Source: Lepidurus packardi (Eukaryota > Arthropoda > Branchiopoda > Notostraca > Triopsidae). Taken from it: a DNA stretch of 64,000 nt. Below the pieces are notes generated by a model that saw only the letters and a program-made list of their open reading frames with translations, had not been told where the DNA came from and ran no database searches. The translations under genes and the position numbers were made by a program. The stretch's first letter is position 1, and every line of letters begins with the position of its first letter. The stretch is from NCBI GenBank assembly GCA_023053545.1, contig JAKZAN010000066.1, positions 141,226 through 205,225 on the forward strand, written 5' to 3'. This document shows positions 29,757-39,502 of the stretch, in pieces.

Positions 29757-29827
29757 AGTAACTTGGGTTTCTTTCGCTAAAAATAGCTAGAAGAAACGAG
29801 AATTGCAAGCGCTTTAATTTCTATTTT

Positions 29828-30616
29828 TTATTGAAACCTACGTTGTCGTTTTGCCTCAAAAATAAGAACAGCGGCCGCAACGGAAACATTCATAGAATCA
29901 ATTTCGCCTTGCATCGGTATGATGATGTTTTGTGTTGAGGCTTCACGCCATTCGGCGGTCAATCCAGTCGATTCTGTGCCCACAACCAGCGCAGTTCCTG
30001 CTGTGAAATCTTGCTCAAAGTATGGGCAAGCATCTTGCAGGGTTGCAGCGTAGATTGCAATTTTATGTTTTTTTAGAAATGCTAAAATTTCCGTGGTGCT
30101 ACCAGTCGCAATTTGCGTAGTAAACACACAACCCACACTCGACCTAATAATATTGGGGTTGTATAAGTCTCCAAGCGGATTCGCAATTATAACGGCATCC
30201 ACATTTGCAGCATCTGCTGTGCGCAATAATGCGCCAATATTTCCCGGTTTTTCAGGAGCTTCAGCAACAAGTATCAGCGGATTATTACGCAACTTCAGCG
30301 CTTCTAGTTCGACTGATTTTGATTTCGCAATTCCTATAATGCCTTCCGTGCTATCACGATAGGCTAATTTTTCGTAAACTTCTCGCGTAATTTCAATAAC
30401 GTCGGCATCTGAATTAAAGTCTAGAACTAATGTTCTCGGACAAAGATCTTCAACAAACAATAGCAGTTCCAACTCAAATCCGCCCTTTAAAGCTAACGCC
30501 ACTTCGCGTTTGCCTTCAATTAGAAAAGTACCTGATTGTCTGCGTGCTTTCGACTTTTCCTGTAATTGCAGGAGACTTTTAATTAGGGGGTTTTGGAGAC
30601 TTGTAATTTGCTTCAC
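29828..30616 (-). CDS. TrmH/SpoU family RNA 2'-O-methyltransferase
   Basis: The protein has an N-terminal substrate-binding domain starting VKQITSLQNPLIKSLLQLQ. The SpoU knot follows: APEKPGNIGALLRTADAANV (motif 1), VGTESTGLTAEW (motif 2) and IPMQGEIDSMNVSVAAAVLI (motif 3). These bind S-adenosylmethionine in a trefoil knot; the target is a tRNA or rRNA nucleotide that cannot be named. The open frame reaches an ATG at 30682, but a TATCTTTG promoter element at 30629-30636 lies inside that longer frame. The family consensus begins at the GTG at 30616, so I choose GTG. This gives 262 residues. Confidence 0.85.
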   Translation of the reverse strand: MKQITSLQNPLIKSLLQLQEKSKARRQSGTFLIEGKREVALALKGGFELELLLFVEDLCPRTLVLDFNSDADVIEITREVYEKLAYRDSTEGIIGIAKSKSVELEALKLRNNPLILVAEAPEKPGNIGALLRTADAANVDAVIIANPLGDLYNPNIIRSSVGCVFTTQIATGSTTEILAFLKKHKIAIYAATLQDACPYFEQDFTAGTALVVGTESTGLTAEWREASTQNIIIPMQGEIDSMNVSVAAAVLIFEAKRQRRFQ

Positions 30617-30628
30617 TATTTTTTTTGC

Positions 30629-30636
30629 CAAAGATA
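30629..30636 (-). promoter_or_regulatory. -7 promoter element of the TrmH-family gene
   Basis: The minus strand reads TATCTTTG, a full match to TAnnTTTG, 12 bases before the GTG start at 30616. It decides the start of this gene. Confidence 0.5.
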
Positions 30637-30693
30637 CAAAGGTTTCCTGAATGCTTTTTCGTTCCAGATGACGCCAACCCAAATTTTGATTGC

Positions 30694-30701
30694 TATTTTT
30701 G
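30694..30701 (+). promoter_or_regulatory. -7 promoter element of the TRIC-type gene
   Basis: TATTTTTG matches TAnnTTTG and ends 17 bases before the ATG at 30719. It is divergent from the TrmH-family promoter. Confidence 0.5.
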
Positions 30702-30718
30702 CAGGAAATTAAAACAAA

Positions 30719-31321
30719 ATGTTTCAGATAATTGAAATTTTAGGTACAGTGGCGTTTGCTATTTCAGGTTCATTAAATGCAATGAATAAAAAGCTTGATC
30801 CTTTTGGTGTATTTATAATTGCATTTGTTACTGCAGTTGGCGGCGGGACGCTTCGCGATGTATTAATTGGTCGAACACCCGTTACATGGATGCTTAACGT
30901 GGGTAGCGTTTACCTTATTATAGGTGGTTTTGTTATGGCAATTTTATTTCGAAAAAAACTGGATAGGCTGCGGATATCGTTAATGCTTTTTGACACCATA
31001 GGCATGAGTGTATTTACTTTGATTGGTTTGCAAAAGGGTATTGACACGGGACTTAATCCTGTTATATGCATTGCGCTTGGAACCATAACAGCTTGCTTTG
31101 GTGGGGTAATCAGAGATATTTTATGCAATGAAATTCCAGTAATTTTTAGACGTGAGATTTATGCAACTATATGCATTTTTGGCGGTTTTTTATTCTTTAC
31201 GTTACAGAAAATGAATATTGAAACCGATTTTCTATACGTCCTTACAGCATCAGTTATGATTTCTATTCGACTGATGGCAATTAAGTTTAAATGGAGTTTG
31301 TCGCCCGTAGAAAAGCAATAA
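30719..31321 (+). CDS. TRIC/UPF0126 family membrane protein
   Basis: This 200-residue integral membrane protein is made of two related halves, each with the family hallmark: AVGGGTLRDVLIG (about 41-53) and CFGGVIRDILCNEIP (about 125-139). With a seventh hydrophobic helix at the end this fits the UPF0126 family, which is homologous to trimeric intracellular cation channels. Prokaryotic members form cation channels in vitro; the physiological role here is unknown. The stop codon ends at 31321 and the convergent T9SS type B gene ends at 31322, so there is no intergenic space. Confidence 0.88.
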   Translation: MFQIIEILGTVAFAISGSLNAMNKKLDPFGVFIIAFVTAVGGGTLRDVLIGRTPVTWMLNVGSVYLIIGGFVMAILFRKKLDRLRISLMLFDTIGMSVFTLIGLQKGIDTGLNPVICIALGTITACFGGVIRDILCNEIPVIFRREIYATICIFGGFLFFTLQKMNIETDFLYVLTASVMISIRLMAIKFKWSLSPVEKQ

Positions 31322-33127
31322 CTAGCGGTTTAGATACAAATAGCCGCTATAGGGTTTTGGAAAATCGGCGTCATTTAGTTCTAGAATGTAGAAGTAGGTG
31401 CCAGTGGGTACGTGCTTCTCGAACGGACTGGCATTTCGATTTACTTCCCCAGTCCAATTGGGCATTGTGTTGTTGCCAACCCACAATAATTTTCCCCACC
31501 GGTTGTAGATTTCAAGTTTAAAATTTTCAAAAATATCGCGAAGTCCATCAATAAAGAAATCATCATTTGCACCATCTCCATTTGCAGATACATAATTGTA
31601 GATAACCGGAGCACAGTTTTTTACCAATAATCTAAATGAAGTAATGTTGAAACACGAACCGTTTTGGATTCGGACATAAATCGTAGTAGGTGTAACAGAC
31701 AGGAAATTATTAGTGTCGATAATGGCGTTAACTCCAGCTGTTGCATCATTTTCCGAAGTATGGAAAGTAATGACGTCGTTAGGGTTATTGCTTATTGAAT
31801 TGCCATACTCAGAAAAATCAAAAAGACCAGTGCCTAATCCTTTGTTGCATTGCGTTAAATCTTGAATAGTATTAAAAGAAGGCACAATCTGCAACCAAAC
31901 AGAGATTTCATCAACGTTATTTAACTCGTTCAATTCTGTCACCACGCCAATTCCTGTTCCCAAATCATCAACAACAAAACGTAATGTGAAATTTGGTGAA
32001 ATAGAATCTGGTATTAAAAGTATGATCTGGCGAACTTCATTTCCGCCAATGGGAATACTGTTATTTGTTGTTGCATTGCCAACCAAAATTCCGTCTGCAT
32101 AGATTGCAATGGGAACATTTGCAGGCAATTCATTTGTGCTATTGATGTTGTATATTGTATAATCGACAACTATTTCTTTAGATCCACAATTGTTTGAGAC
32201 TTGGTCGATCGAAACTGTGGCGTCAGGCAATTGGCTGTTAAGTTTCGTTACAATTGCATTAATCATAACAAAATCCTGACCTGACGTAAGTTGGATTTGA
32301 GCAGCCGAATCGCCAACGCGTATGTTGTCTTGTATATTGTATACATCCAAATCCATATTGAATAATGTACTTGAATTTGTAATGCTATTTGTGCCGTTAA
32401 ACGCATTATTGGCAGGGTTTAAAGGCGGATTGGCAATAATATTTCCGTTGATTTTCAAGGTTTCGTCTACCGCTATGCCAACGTCGCCTTCCCAAGCCAA
32501 GAATCCAATTTTAGCATCTTGGTTGTCGATAACGTTTAAACTATCGAGTGTAATGTTGAGCTCACGTTGAATTCCCGACACAAATTGCAAACCATCATAT
32601 AAATTGAGCTGGTTTAAGGGTAGGCTGTCATTTTTGTAAATCACAATAATGGCCCATCCTGCAAAATTGGTTCGGTTGGGGCAATAAGCCGGAATTACAT
32701 CGGAAAGATCTAAATCAGAAAGCAAGTAGCCGCCATTTCCAGTTGCAGCAACTTGTGTGGTGATGTCCTTAAAAGCACTAAAAAATATCAAACCGCCATT
32801 ATTTGTGGGTTGCATAATATTGAACGTCCGATCCGGAACAATCTCGATGCCATTTAGTTTCACTTCAAAATCTCCGGGGCCTGATCCTGCCCAATACAAG
32901 TAGGCCTTTTCCAATTGATCGCTGGGCTGTAAGGCCAAAACCGCTTCAGATTCCGTTAAGATTGAACAAGGCGCATCCCAATCTCCGTTCTCTTGCGTAT
33001 TTAGCGTATTTCCGATGAACGTAAAATCGAACCGGCCATTAAATTGTCTGAAAACTGAAACATTTTGCGCTTCAAGCATTGTCGACATTAAGCCAATAAG
33101 AATTAGAAATTGTAATGTTCTGGCCAT
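31322..33127 (-). CDS. T9SS type B sorting domain-containing secreted protein
   Basis: This 601-residue protein has a signal peptide (LQFLILIGLMSTMLEAQ). The last ~90 residues (from YVSANGDGANDDFFIDGL through LEIYNRWGKLLWVG to GYLYLNR) are the CHU_C/T9SS type B sorting domain used for export and attachment to the surface of Bacteroidota. The middle holds beta-rich domains, including one resembling a CARDB-like module (about 325-415, from ISPNFTLRFVVDDLGTGIG). The region after it (TQCNKGLGTGLFDFSEY) matches repeats often found before CHU_C domains. No enzyme motif was recognised; a surface-structural or adhesive role is inference. Confidence 0.85.
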   Translation of the reverse strand: MARTLQFLILIGLMSTMLEAQNVSVFRQFNGRFDFTFIGNTLNTQENGDWDAPCSILTESEAVLALQPSDQLEKAYLYWAGSGPGDFEVKLNGIEIVPDRTFNIMQPTNNGGLIFFSAFKDITTQVAATGNGGYLLSDLDLSDVIPAYCPNRTNFAGWAIIVIYKNDSLPLNQLNLYDGLQFVSGIQRELNITLDSLNVIDNQDAKIGFLAWEGDVGIAVDETLKINGNIIANPPLNPANNAFNGTNSITNSSTLFNMDLDVYNIQDNIRVGDSAAQIQLTSGQDFVMINAIVTKLNSQLPDATVSIDQVSNNCGSKEIVVDYTIYNINSTNELPANVPIAIYADGILVGNATTNNSIPIGGNEVRQIILLIPDSISPNFTLRFVVDDLGTGIGVVTELNELNNVDEISVWLQIVPSFNTIQDLTQCNKGLGTGLFDFSEYGNSISNNPNDVITFHTSENDATAGVNAIIDTNNFLSVTPTTIYVRIQNGSCFNITSFRLLVKNCAPVIYNYVSANGDGANDDFFIDGLRDIFENFKLEIYNRWGKLLWVGNNTMPNWTGEVNRNASPFEKHVPTGTYFYILELNDADFPKPYSGYLYLNR

Positions 33128-33243
33128 TAACAGGTTTTTATCATCAGTTGATAAAGGTAGAAAAATTTGACAATAGTCTTAAACATAAATTCGGACTACT
33201 AATTGGAAATAAATCAGTAATTTTCGCAGGTTAAAAATCAAGT

Positions 33244-34224
33244 TTGGAAAATTTAATTGTAAGGCCATACCAGTTATCTGATCACCGCAAATGGAACGAA
33301 TTTATCGCTACAGCGAAGAATTCGACATTTCTTTTTAGCCGTGATTTTATGGAATATCATTCAGATCGGTTTGAGGATGCCTCATTAATTATTGGCAATG
33401 ATGGTGCGCATTGGCTTGCGGTTTTGCCTGCGCATAAACAAGGCGATTTGATTGCGTCTCATAATGGTCTGACCTATGGTGGTTTGATTTATTCCGACCG
33501 CGTAACTCAATCTGAAATGATTGAGATATTTAGAGTATTATTGTCGCATCTGCATACTGCACAGTTTCGCACGCTCCAAATCAAATCCATTCCAAGAATT
33601 TACCACCAGAAACCCGCAGACGAACTGGATTATGCGCTTTTTTTAGCTAAGGCCAGGTTAATTCGCCGTGATTCCTTGTCTGTGCTCGATAATTCCGCGT
33701 CTAATTTTATATCCCGTTCACGGAGAAACAGCATTCGACGTGGCCATCTCAACCAACTCACAATAGTGGAAGAGCCCAATTTTCGAATTTTTTGGGAAAC
33801 CATCTTAGAACCAAATTTAAAACGCAAACACGATTCAAAGCCCGTCCATTCTATTACTGAAATTGAAAAGTTACACCAATTATTTCCCGATAATATTAGG
33901 CATTTTAATGTTTATTTTAAAGATAAAATTGTTGCAGGAACTACGATTTTTGTGTCGGATCAAGTGGCACATCCGCAATATGTTTCGGGGCAAGCCGATA
34001 AAAATGAATTGGGTTCGTTGGACTTCTTATACCACCACCTAATCACAAATATTTTTAAAGATAAAAAGTATTTTGATTTTGGCATTTCTAATGAAAATAA
34101 CGGATCCAAACTCAACAAAGGCTTGATTTTCTGGAAAGAAAGTTTCGGGGCTCACACCATTACACAAGATTTTTATGAGGTCGATACCGCAAATTTTAAA
34201 TTGTTAAACGACGTATTTATATGA
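33244..34224 (+). CDS. GNAT/FemAB-like acyltransferase of the polysaccharide locus
   Basis: This 326-residue protein starts at TTG (33244); no in-frame ATG lies near the family N-terminus [20 protein letters not shown]. It resembles the FemAB/BioF2-like acetyltransferases seen in Flavobacterium glycan clusters, with [12 protein letters not shown] near the N-terminus and [11 protein letters not shown] then [10 protein letters not shown] near the C-terminus. Such enzymes transfer acyl or aminoacyl groups to sugars or peptides. The stop overlaps the start of the FdtB-like gene by four bases (ATGA), so the two are translationally coupled. An acyl transfer to the sugar made by the next gene is plausible but not shown. 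Confidence 0.7.
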   Translation: MENLIVRPYQLSDHRKWNEFIATAKNSTFLFSRDFMEYHSDRFEDASLIIGNDGAHWLAVLPAHKQGDLIASHNGLTYGGLIYSDRVTQSEMIEIFRVLLSHLHTAQFRTLQIKSIPRIYHQKPADELDYALFLAKARLIRRDSLSVLDNSASNFISRSRRNSIRRGHLNQLTIVEEPNFRIFWETILEPNLKRKHDSKPVHSITEIEKLHQLFPDNIRHFNVYFKDKIVAGTTIFVSDQVAHPQYVSGQADKNELGSLDFLYHHLITNIFKDKKYFDFGISNENNGSKLNKGLIFWKESFGAHTITQDFYEVDTANFKLLNDVFI

Positions 34225-35315
34225 TAAAGTTCCTCGACATACAAAAGCTAAACAAACCTTATGAAGCATTATTTCAACAAAAATTGAAATCAGTTTCAGA
34301 AAGTGGCTGGCTAATTCTCGGAGAGGAAGTATCTAACTTCGAAATCAATTTCGCGCAGTATTGTGGTGCATCACATTGTGTTGGGGTTGCAAATGGTTTG
34401 GATGCATTGGTGTTAATTTTTAAAGCCTATATCGAGCTTAATTTACTTCGACCTGGCGATGAGGTTTTGGTACCTGCAAATACTTATATAGCAAGTGTTT
34501 TATCAATAATACATGCAGGTTTAAAACCGGTTTTTGTGGAGCCTGCAGCTGATTTTAATATTGATTTTAATGCCATTACTGAAAAGATTTCTCCAAAAAC
34601 AAGAGCGATTTTGGCGGTGCATTTGTATGGAAAGTTGGCCAATATGAAGCAAATCAATAAGATTGCTAAAGCGCATAATTTACTGGTTTTTGAAGATGCA
34701 GCGCAAGCACATGGCGCAGAAAATGAAGACGGCAAAGCAGGAAATTTATCTGATGCCGCTGCTTTCAGTTTCTATCCTGGAAAAAACTTGGGCGCTTTGG
34801 GCGATGCTGGTGCAGTAACAACCAATAATTCCAAGTTAGCCGAAACCATTAGCTCGCTTAGAAATTATGGCTCGTCAACAAAATATTACAATGATTTTAT
34901 AGGTGTTAATAGCCGACTTGATGAATTGCAAGCGGGTTTTCTCAACATAAAGCTTGAAAATTTAACGGCAGACAATCATAAACGACAGGCAGTCGCCGCG
35001 CGTTATTTTGCGGAAATCAACAATGCAAAAATTCAACTTCCGACCCACGAAGGCGGTTTGGATCATGTATTTCACTTATTTGTAATTAGGTCAAAAAATA
35101 GGGACGTGCTTAAAAAATATTTGCACGAAAATGACATTGAAACCTTAATTCATTATCCAGTGCCGCCGCATAAACAAAAGGCACTAGCCGAATTTAACCA
35201 GTTATCATTACCCAAAACCGAGCAAATACACGAAGAAGTATTAAGTTTGCCTATTAGTCCAATGCTGACGGCGGACGAGATTACAAAAATAATCGAGGTG
35301 ATCAATCAATTTTAA
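34221..35315 (+). CDS. fdtB: DegT/DnrJ family dTDP-3-oxo-6-deoxyhexose 3-aminotransferase (FdtB/QdtB-like)
   Basis: This 364-residue PLP enzyme has the DegT/DnrJ/EryC1 pattern: [35 protein letters not shown] with Asp159, and [18 protein letters not shown] with the PLP Lys188. The family installs the amino group on nucleotide-linked ketosugars. An FdtA-like ketoisomerase gene lies 4 kb downstream, and this supports 3-amination of dTDP-3-oxo-6-deoxyhexose. Whether the product is the galacto (Fuc3N) or gluco (Qui3N) form depends on the ketoisomerase and cannot be read here. It overlaps the upstream gene by four bases and precedes the acetyltransferase by three. Confidence 0.8.
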   Translation: MIKFLDIQKLNKPYEALFQQKLKSVSESGWLILGEEVSNFEINFAQYCGASHCVGVANGLDALVLIFKAYIELNLLRPGDEVLVPANTYIASVLSIIHAGLKPVFVEPAADFNIDFNAITEKISPKTRAILAVHLYGKLANMKQINKIAKAHNLLVFEDAAQAHGAENEDGKAGNLSDAAAFSFYPGKNLGALGDAGAVTTNNSKLAETISSLRNYGSSTKYYNDFIGVNSRLDELQAGFLNIKLENLTADNHKRQAVAARYFAEINNAKIQLPTHEGGLDHVFHLFVIRSKNRDVLKKYLHENDIETLIHYPVPPHKQKALAEFNQLSLPKTEQIHEEVLSLPISPMLTADEITKIIEVINQF

Positions 35316-35318
35316 AAG

Positions 35319-35888
35319 ATGGGAATTTCAGAAAAAATCAAAGATTTTCTATTCATTAGACTACGGATTTACAAATACCGATGGTTATCAACTTGTAAGA
35401 ATGTGACTGGAACACCCAATCTGTTTTTACCATTGCTCTTAAACGGTAAGGGCAAAATATCTTTTGGTGAAAATTTCCAAAATGGGGTTTCTGCGGCACA
35501 TCACACTTATTCTGGCTACAATTATATTTTAGCGCATGAATCTGATAGCGAAGTGATTATCGGTAATAATGTGGTAATGGCAAATGGCGCTAGCATTCAA
35601 GCGGTTTCGAAAATTACAATCGAAGACAATGTTATGATTGGCATCAATTGTTTTTTAGTAGATACCGACGGACATGATTTGGATCCGGAAAAACGCATGA
35701 CAGGTGAGGTGAAAACGGGGAATATTACAATTAAGAAGAACGCAGTGGTTTTCTACAATTCTGTTGTTTTGAAAGGCGTTACAATTGGCGAGAACTCCGT
35801 TATAGGCAGTTGTTCAGTGGTCACGAAAGACATTCCGGCGAATGTCTTTGCAGCAGGTAACCCCGCGCGTGTAATCCGAAATCTATAA
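35319..35888 (+). CDS. Hexapeptide-repeat (left-handed beta-helix) acetyltransferase
   Basis: This 189-residue protein carries hexapeptide repeats from about residue 75 onward (VIIGNNVVMANGASI, ITIEDNVMIGINCFL, VTIGENSVIGSCSVVTKDIP). It has the loop VDTDGHDLDP with the likely catalytic His of maltose O-acetyltransferase/WbbJ-type enzymes, and ends in the usual FAAGNPARVIRNL. It uses acetyl-CoA. Acetylation of the 3-amino sugar made by the FdtB-like enzyme (an FdtC role) is plausible from its place three bases downstream. O-acetylation of another sugar is equally possible. Confidence 0.8.
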   Translation: MGISEKIKDFLFIRLRIYKYRWLSTCKNVTGTPNLFLPLLLNGKGKISFGENFQNGVSAAHHTYSGYNYILAHESDSEVIIGNNVVMANGASIQAVSKITIEDNVMIGINCFLVDTDGHDLDPEKRMTGEVKTGNITIKKNAVVFYNSVVLKGVTIGENSVIGSCSVVTKDIPANVFAAGNPARVIRNL

Positions 35889-35889
35889 A

Positions 35890-37161
35890 TTGAAATTCAT
35901 CAAACAAAATATGCTTCTTAAGGTACTGTCGCTAAATTCAGCTTCAGTTGCAGTCAATTTTGTATTAGGAATTTTATCTTCAAGGCTAATTTCACATTAT
36001 TTAGGGGCTAACGGAATGGCCTTATTGGGCAGTTTTCGCAACTTTGGAACCATGATGAAAGCTATTGCCACGCTGGGAATTAGCAATTCATTAGTTAAAT
36101 TGTTTGTAGAAAATAAAGACGACAAAAAAGAATTGGTAACAGTTTATTCCACTTTTTTTTGGCTCTTTCTGATACTTTCAATTGGTTTTGGTTTTACCAT
36201 TATTGTATTAGCAGACAACATTTCAAATTTTATTTTCTTTGAAAATCAATATACCGCGCCAATTCGATTTTTTGGATTGATGCTGCCGTTGATAGTAATC
36301 AATACTTTTTGGATGGCGATTTACAATGGTTTGGAGCGCTATAAAAGCATTGTTTTAATTCAGATTATTTCCAATATATTGGTTTTTGGCATTGCTGCGC
36401 TGTTCATCTGGAAAGCCAATATTACTGGTGGTTTGTGGTCTGTTGCGTTGGGAGAGGCTGCAATGGTGTTCGTGACTTTCTGGTTTGTTAGAAAAGATTC
36501 CGAGTATTTTCGGTTTGATTTACAAAAGATTATCAGCAGAAAATACTTGAAAGTTATTCAAAAATTTGCAGCTATGGCTTTGTTCACAGCTGTTATTGCC
36601 CCGGTTTCGTTGTTATTAATTCGGAATAGCATCGTCCTGCAGTTTTCAATTCAAGATGCTGGAATCTGGGATGCCGTGAACCGCTTATCAGGTTTTTATA
36701 TGATGTTTATTGGAACCGGATTGTCTCTTTATTACATGCCAAAACTAGCTTCGATTGATTCTGATTCTGAATTTATAGTGGAGTTGCAATCGTATTTTAA
36801 GATTTTCGTACCACTTTTTGTATTTATTCTAATTGCGGTCTATTTTAGCCGTGAACTCATTATAATGTTAGCATTTACTGCAGAATTTTCAGCTATTAAA
36901 AGCCTGTTAATTTGGCAATTGGGCGGCGATTTGTTTCGCGTTATGACGCTAGCTTTTGGGTTTCAAATTGTTGTAAAAACGATGATGAAACGCTACTTTT
37001 TCGGGGAACTATTGTTTAATGTGGGCTACTTGTTTTTGGTGCATTTCCTCTTGAAACATAATGGCGTTGAAGGTGCTGTTCAGGCCTATTTTTATATAAA
37101 TGTTGTTTGCTTTCTTTCAGTATTACTCATGTTTCGGAATTTATTTCTTAAACAGAAGTAG
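35890..37161 (+). CDS. Wzx-type O-antigen/polysaccharide flippase
   Basis: This 423-residue, very hydrophobic protein has about 12 predicted membrane helices. An N-terminus such as VNFVLGILSSRLISHYLGAN is typical of the polysaccharide transporter (PST/Wzx) family of the MOP superfamily. It should flip undecaprenyl-linked glycan units across the inner membrane. The frame starts at TTG 35890, one base after the preceding stop; an ATG at 35911 (residue 8) is an alternative. The 3' end overlaps the convergent glycosyltransferase by 14 bases. No Wzy-type polymerase is visible in the window. Confidence 0.8.
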   Translation: MKFIKQNMLLKVLSLNSASVAVNFVLGILSSRLISHYLGANGMALLGSFRNFGTMMKAIATLGISNSLVKLFVENKDDKKELVTVYSTFFWLFLILSIGFGFTIIVLADNISNFIFFENQYTAPIRFFGLMLPLIVINTFWMAIYNGLERYKSIVLIQIISNILVFGIAALFIWKANITGGLWSVALGEAAMVFVTFWFVRKDSEYFRFDLQKIISRKYLKVIQKFAAMALFTAVIAPVSLLLIRNSIVLQFSIQDAGIWDAVNRLSGFYMMFIGTGLSLYYMPKLASIDSDSEFIVELQSYFKIFVPLFVFILIAVYFSRELIIMLAFTAEFSAIKSLLIWQLGGDLFRVMTLAFGFQIVVKTMMKRYFFGELLFNVGYLFLVHFLLKHNGVEGAVQAYFYINVVCFLSVLLMFRNLFLKQK

Positions 37162-38293
37162 CGCCCCAAGTTGCCAAATATTGTTCTGAAATCGCCACAT
37201 AGTCATGCTCTTTTTTGATGAACTCCGCAGCTGCTTTTCCAATTTGATCAATAAGAACTGGGTTTTCAATTAAACGGCACAATTGCGATACTAAATATGC
37301 CACATCTGGTTTTGCATGAATGACGACCTCATGGTCTAAGTTATAGCGATTTTCGAAAGTCATGCCGCCGCCTGTAAACACAACTTTTCCTTTTGCCATC
37401 GCTTCCAATGCGTTATATCCTTGGTCGAATGCATATACCTGATCAAGAACGATTTCCGCACTATCATAAGCCGAAATATATTCAGAATACGGCATATTTT
37501 GTGCCTCAATAATCTTGATATTGTTTGGGTATCGGTTCGCGATAATTGTAAGTGCTTGTTTGAAATATGAAACGCCTTTTTGATGCTGATTCCATTTGTT
37601 AATCCCCAAGAAAATGGTCGTTTTTTTGGATGGGTTTTCAAGTCTCTTAAATTGATTTGTGTTTATAGGATTTGGTATTAATCCAAGAAATTTGGGGTGA
37701 TTTTGCAATGGGAGATAATAATCTAAGTCACTTGCAATAATGCCTTTAACGTGCTTAAAAACAAAATCGTGCACTTTTTTATGCGAAGCAGAAACATATT
37801 TTAAAGCATATTGATATTCCCCTTTAAGCTTTGGATTTTGAAGTAGCGGATTCAAAATATTCTCATCCATAGCATGTTCCTGAAGGTATTTTACGCTCAG
37901 ATAATCTACACCGCTAGACAATAAAAAAACCTTTTCATTATACTTGAAAATACGTTTCAGAAAATAAATTTCCCAGCTAGAAATTGTCTGAATTGGTCGC
38001 TCATTTATCAATTGAACGACATCATAGTTTCGTAATTTGGCTGCAACCCAATAAAATCGAATGCCATGTTCCAATTCAATGATGTCTAATCTCGAAAGCT
38101 TATGAATGCTCTTTCGAATCAAGTTGCCTATAACCGATTTACACCATCTTGGCTCAACAGAAATATCAGCGGGAAATCCTTTAAAACCATCGCCATTTGA
38201 TACTAAAGTGACATCATGACCCAATTTCGAAAGGCCTTCTTTCAAGGAATTGTGCAATCTGCTATATTCACCAATTAATAAAATCTTCATCAA
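37148..38293 (-). CDS. Glycosyltransferase family 4-like protein
   Basis: This 381-residue protein starts MMKILLIGEYSRLHNSLKEGLSKLGHDV, the N-terminal Rossmann strand and helix of GT-B glycosyltransferases. The C-terminal domain shows TIFLGINKWNQHQKGVSYF and GYNALEAMAKGKVVFTGGG, which corresponds to the donor-binding EX7E region of GT4. Sugar donor and acceptor are unknown. It lies on the strand opposite to the flanking glycan genes and overlaps the flippase gene tail to tail by 14 bases. Confidence 0.75.
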   Translation of the reverse strand: MMKILLIGEYSRLHNSLKEGLSKLGHDVTLVSNGDGFKGFPADISVEPRWCKSVIGNLIRKSIHKLSRLDIIELEHGIRFYWVAAKLRNYDVVQLINERPIQTISSWEIYFLKRIFKYNEKVFLLSSGVDYLSVKYLQEHAMDENILNPLLQNPKLKGEYQYALKYVSASHKKVHDFVFKHVKGIIASDLDYYLPLQNHPKFLGLIPNPINTNQFKRLENPSKKTTIFLGINKWNQHQKGVSYFKQALTIIANRYPNNIKIIEAQNMPYSEYISAYDSAEIVLDQVYAFDQGYNALEAMAKGKVVFTGGGMTFENRYNLDHEVVIHAKPDVAYLVSQLCRLIENPVLIDQIGKAAAEFIKKEHDYVAISEQYLATWGATSV

Positions 38294-38350
38294 TTTGTAT
38301 TATTGCCTTTTAAATGGGTAATTTGCTATAAATCCCCATCCGAAAATTAC

Positions 38351-38358
38351 TATTTTTG
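38351..38358 (+). promoter_or_regulatory. -7 promoter element of the second GT4 gene
   Basis: TATTTTTG matches TAnnTTTG. It overlaps the TTG at 38356 that would begin the longest frame, and so supports the downstream ATG at 38401 as the true start. Confidence 0.5.
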
Positions 38359-38400
38359 GTAAATATATATTATTTGAGAGAATTAATACAGCATTCGTGC

Positions 38401-39501
38401 ATGTCGCAAGAGAAGGTTTATAAAATTTGTTTGGTTGGGGATTGTCTGTCAATTGGTGGCGCGGAAAAGTCCATGGCCTTATTGTCCATCTTTCTTGAAT
38501 CTAAAGGTATCGAAGTGCACAACATCATTTTGGTTGATAGCGTGGTTTATGATTATAGAGGCCAACTGCTAAACTTGGGCAGAAAGGGCAGCAAAGCAAC
38601 TGTTGCGGATCGGTTTAGCAGGTTTACGCTCTTTTATAAGTATTTCAGAATACACCAATTTGATTATGTAATTGATTTTAGATCGCGCTACTCTTTTCTG
38701 CGTGAATTATTGATTTCCAGATGGGTATACAAAGCAAAAAAAATCTTTACAATTCACAGTTCGATGATCTATTTGTATGTTCCAAAAAATATTTTCAAAC
38801 AAAAAATAGTACAAGGAAGTGTCTTCGGATTTGTAGGCGTTTCAAATGGAATTGCCGCTAATGCCGCGTCTGAATATGGTTTACGAAATATTAAAACACT
38901 ATATAATCCAATTGATTTTAAGGCTATAAATAGTGCATTAACCCAAGTTTTTTATAGGGATTATAGATACATTATTGCTGTGGGCCGAATGAATGATGAG
39001 GTTAAGCAATTTGCTGGTCTTATCGCTGCATATGCAAAGTCTGATTTGCCCAAAAAGGGCATTAAGCTTGTCCTGCTTGGTGATGGCCTATTTAGATCCG
39101 CCTACGAAAAACTTGCCGTTTCTTTAAATCTAGGGGAGCATGTTGTTTTTGAAGGCTTTCAGAATAATCCTTTTGTGTATATGGCCAAAGCAGATTTTCT
39201 AGTCTTGTCTAGTAGGGTGGAAGGGCTGCCAAATGTCATCTTAGAATCGCTCGCTTGCGGCACGCCAGTAGTTGCTTTTGATTGTGTTTCAGGCCCTAAT
39301 GAGCTGATAAATCACCGTAACAACGGACTTTTAGTCGAAAATCAGAATTTTACAGCCTTAACAGAAGCACTCAATGAATTTTCTAACGACAATGTTCTAC
39401 TTCAAAATTGTCGTACGAATGCAAAGTCAAGTGTGTCACAATTTTCGTTGGATATAATTGGGCAGCAATGGCTGGATTATTTAAAAATAAATGTAAGTTA
39501 G
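38401..39501 (+). CDS. Glycosyltransferase family 4
   Basis: From the ATG at 38401 the protein has 366 residues (MSQEKVYKICLVGDCLSIGG). It shows the GT-B fold with the acceptor-side GGAEKSMALLS, the start of the C-terminal domain at IIAVGRMNDEVKQFAGLI, and the donor motif RVEGLPNVILESLACGTPVVAF, which contains EX7E. These are GT4 hallmarks. The longer frame begins with a TTG at 38356, but that lies within a promoter element. The gene is followed one base later by fdtA, so the two form a unit. Confidence 0.82.
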   Translation: MSQEKVYKICLVGDCLSIGGAEKSMALLSIFLESKGIEVHNIILVDSVVYDYRGQLLNLGRKGSKATVADRFSRFTLFYKYFRIHQFDYVIDFRSRYSFLRELLISRWVYKAKKIFTIHSSMIYLYVPKNIFKQKIVQGSVFGFVGVSNGIAANAASEYGLRNIKTLYNPIDFKAINSALTQVFYRDYRYIIAVGRMNDEVKQFAGLIAAYAKSDLPKKGIKLVLLGDGLFRSAYEKLAVSLNLGEHVVFEGFQNNPFVYMAKADFLVLSSRVEGLPNVILESLACGTPVVAFDCVSGPNELINHRNNGLLVENQNFTALTEALNEFSNDNVLLQNCRTNAKSSVSQFSLDIIGQQWLDYLKINVS

Positions 39502-39502
39502 C

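Noticed and set aside
33244..34224. Possible truncated gene because no ATG start exists near the N-terminus
   Set aside because: The TTG at 33244 gives the full family N-terminus, and the frame is intact to the overlap with the next gene.
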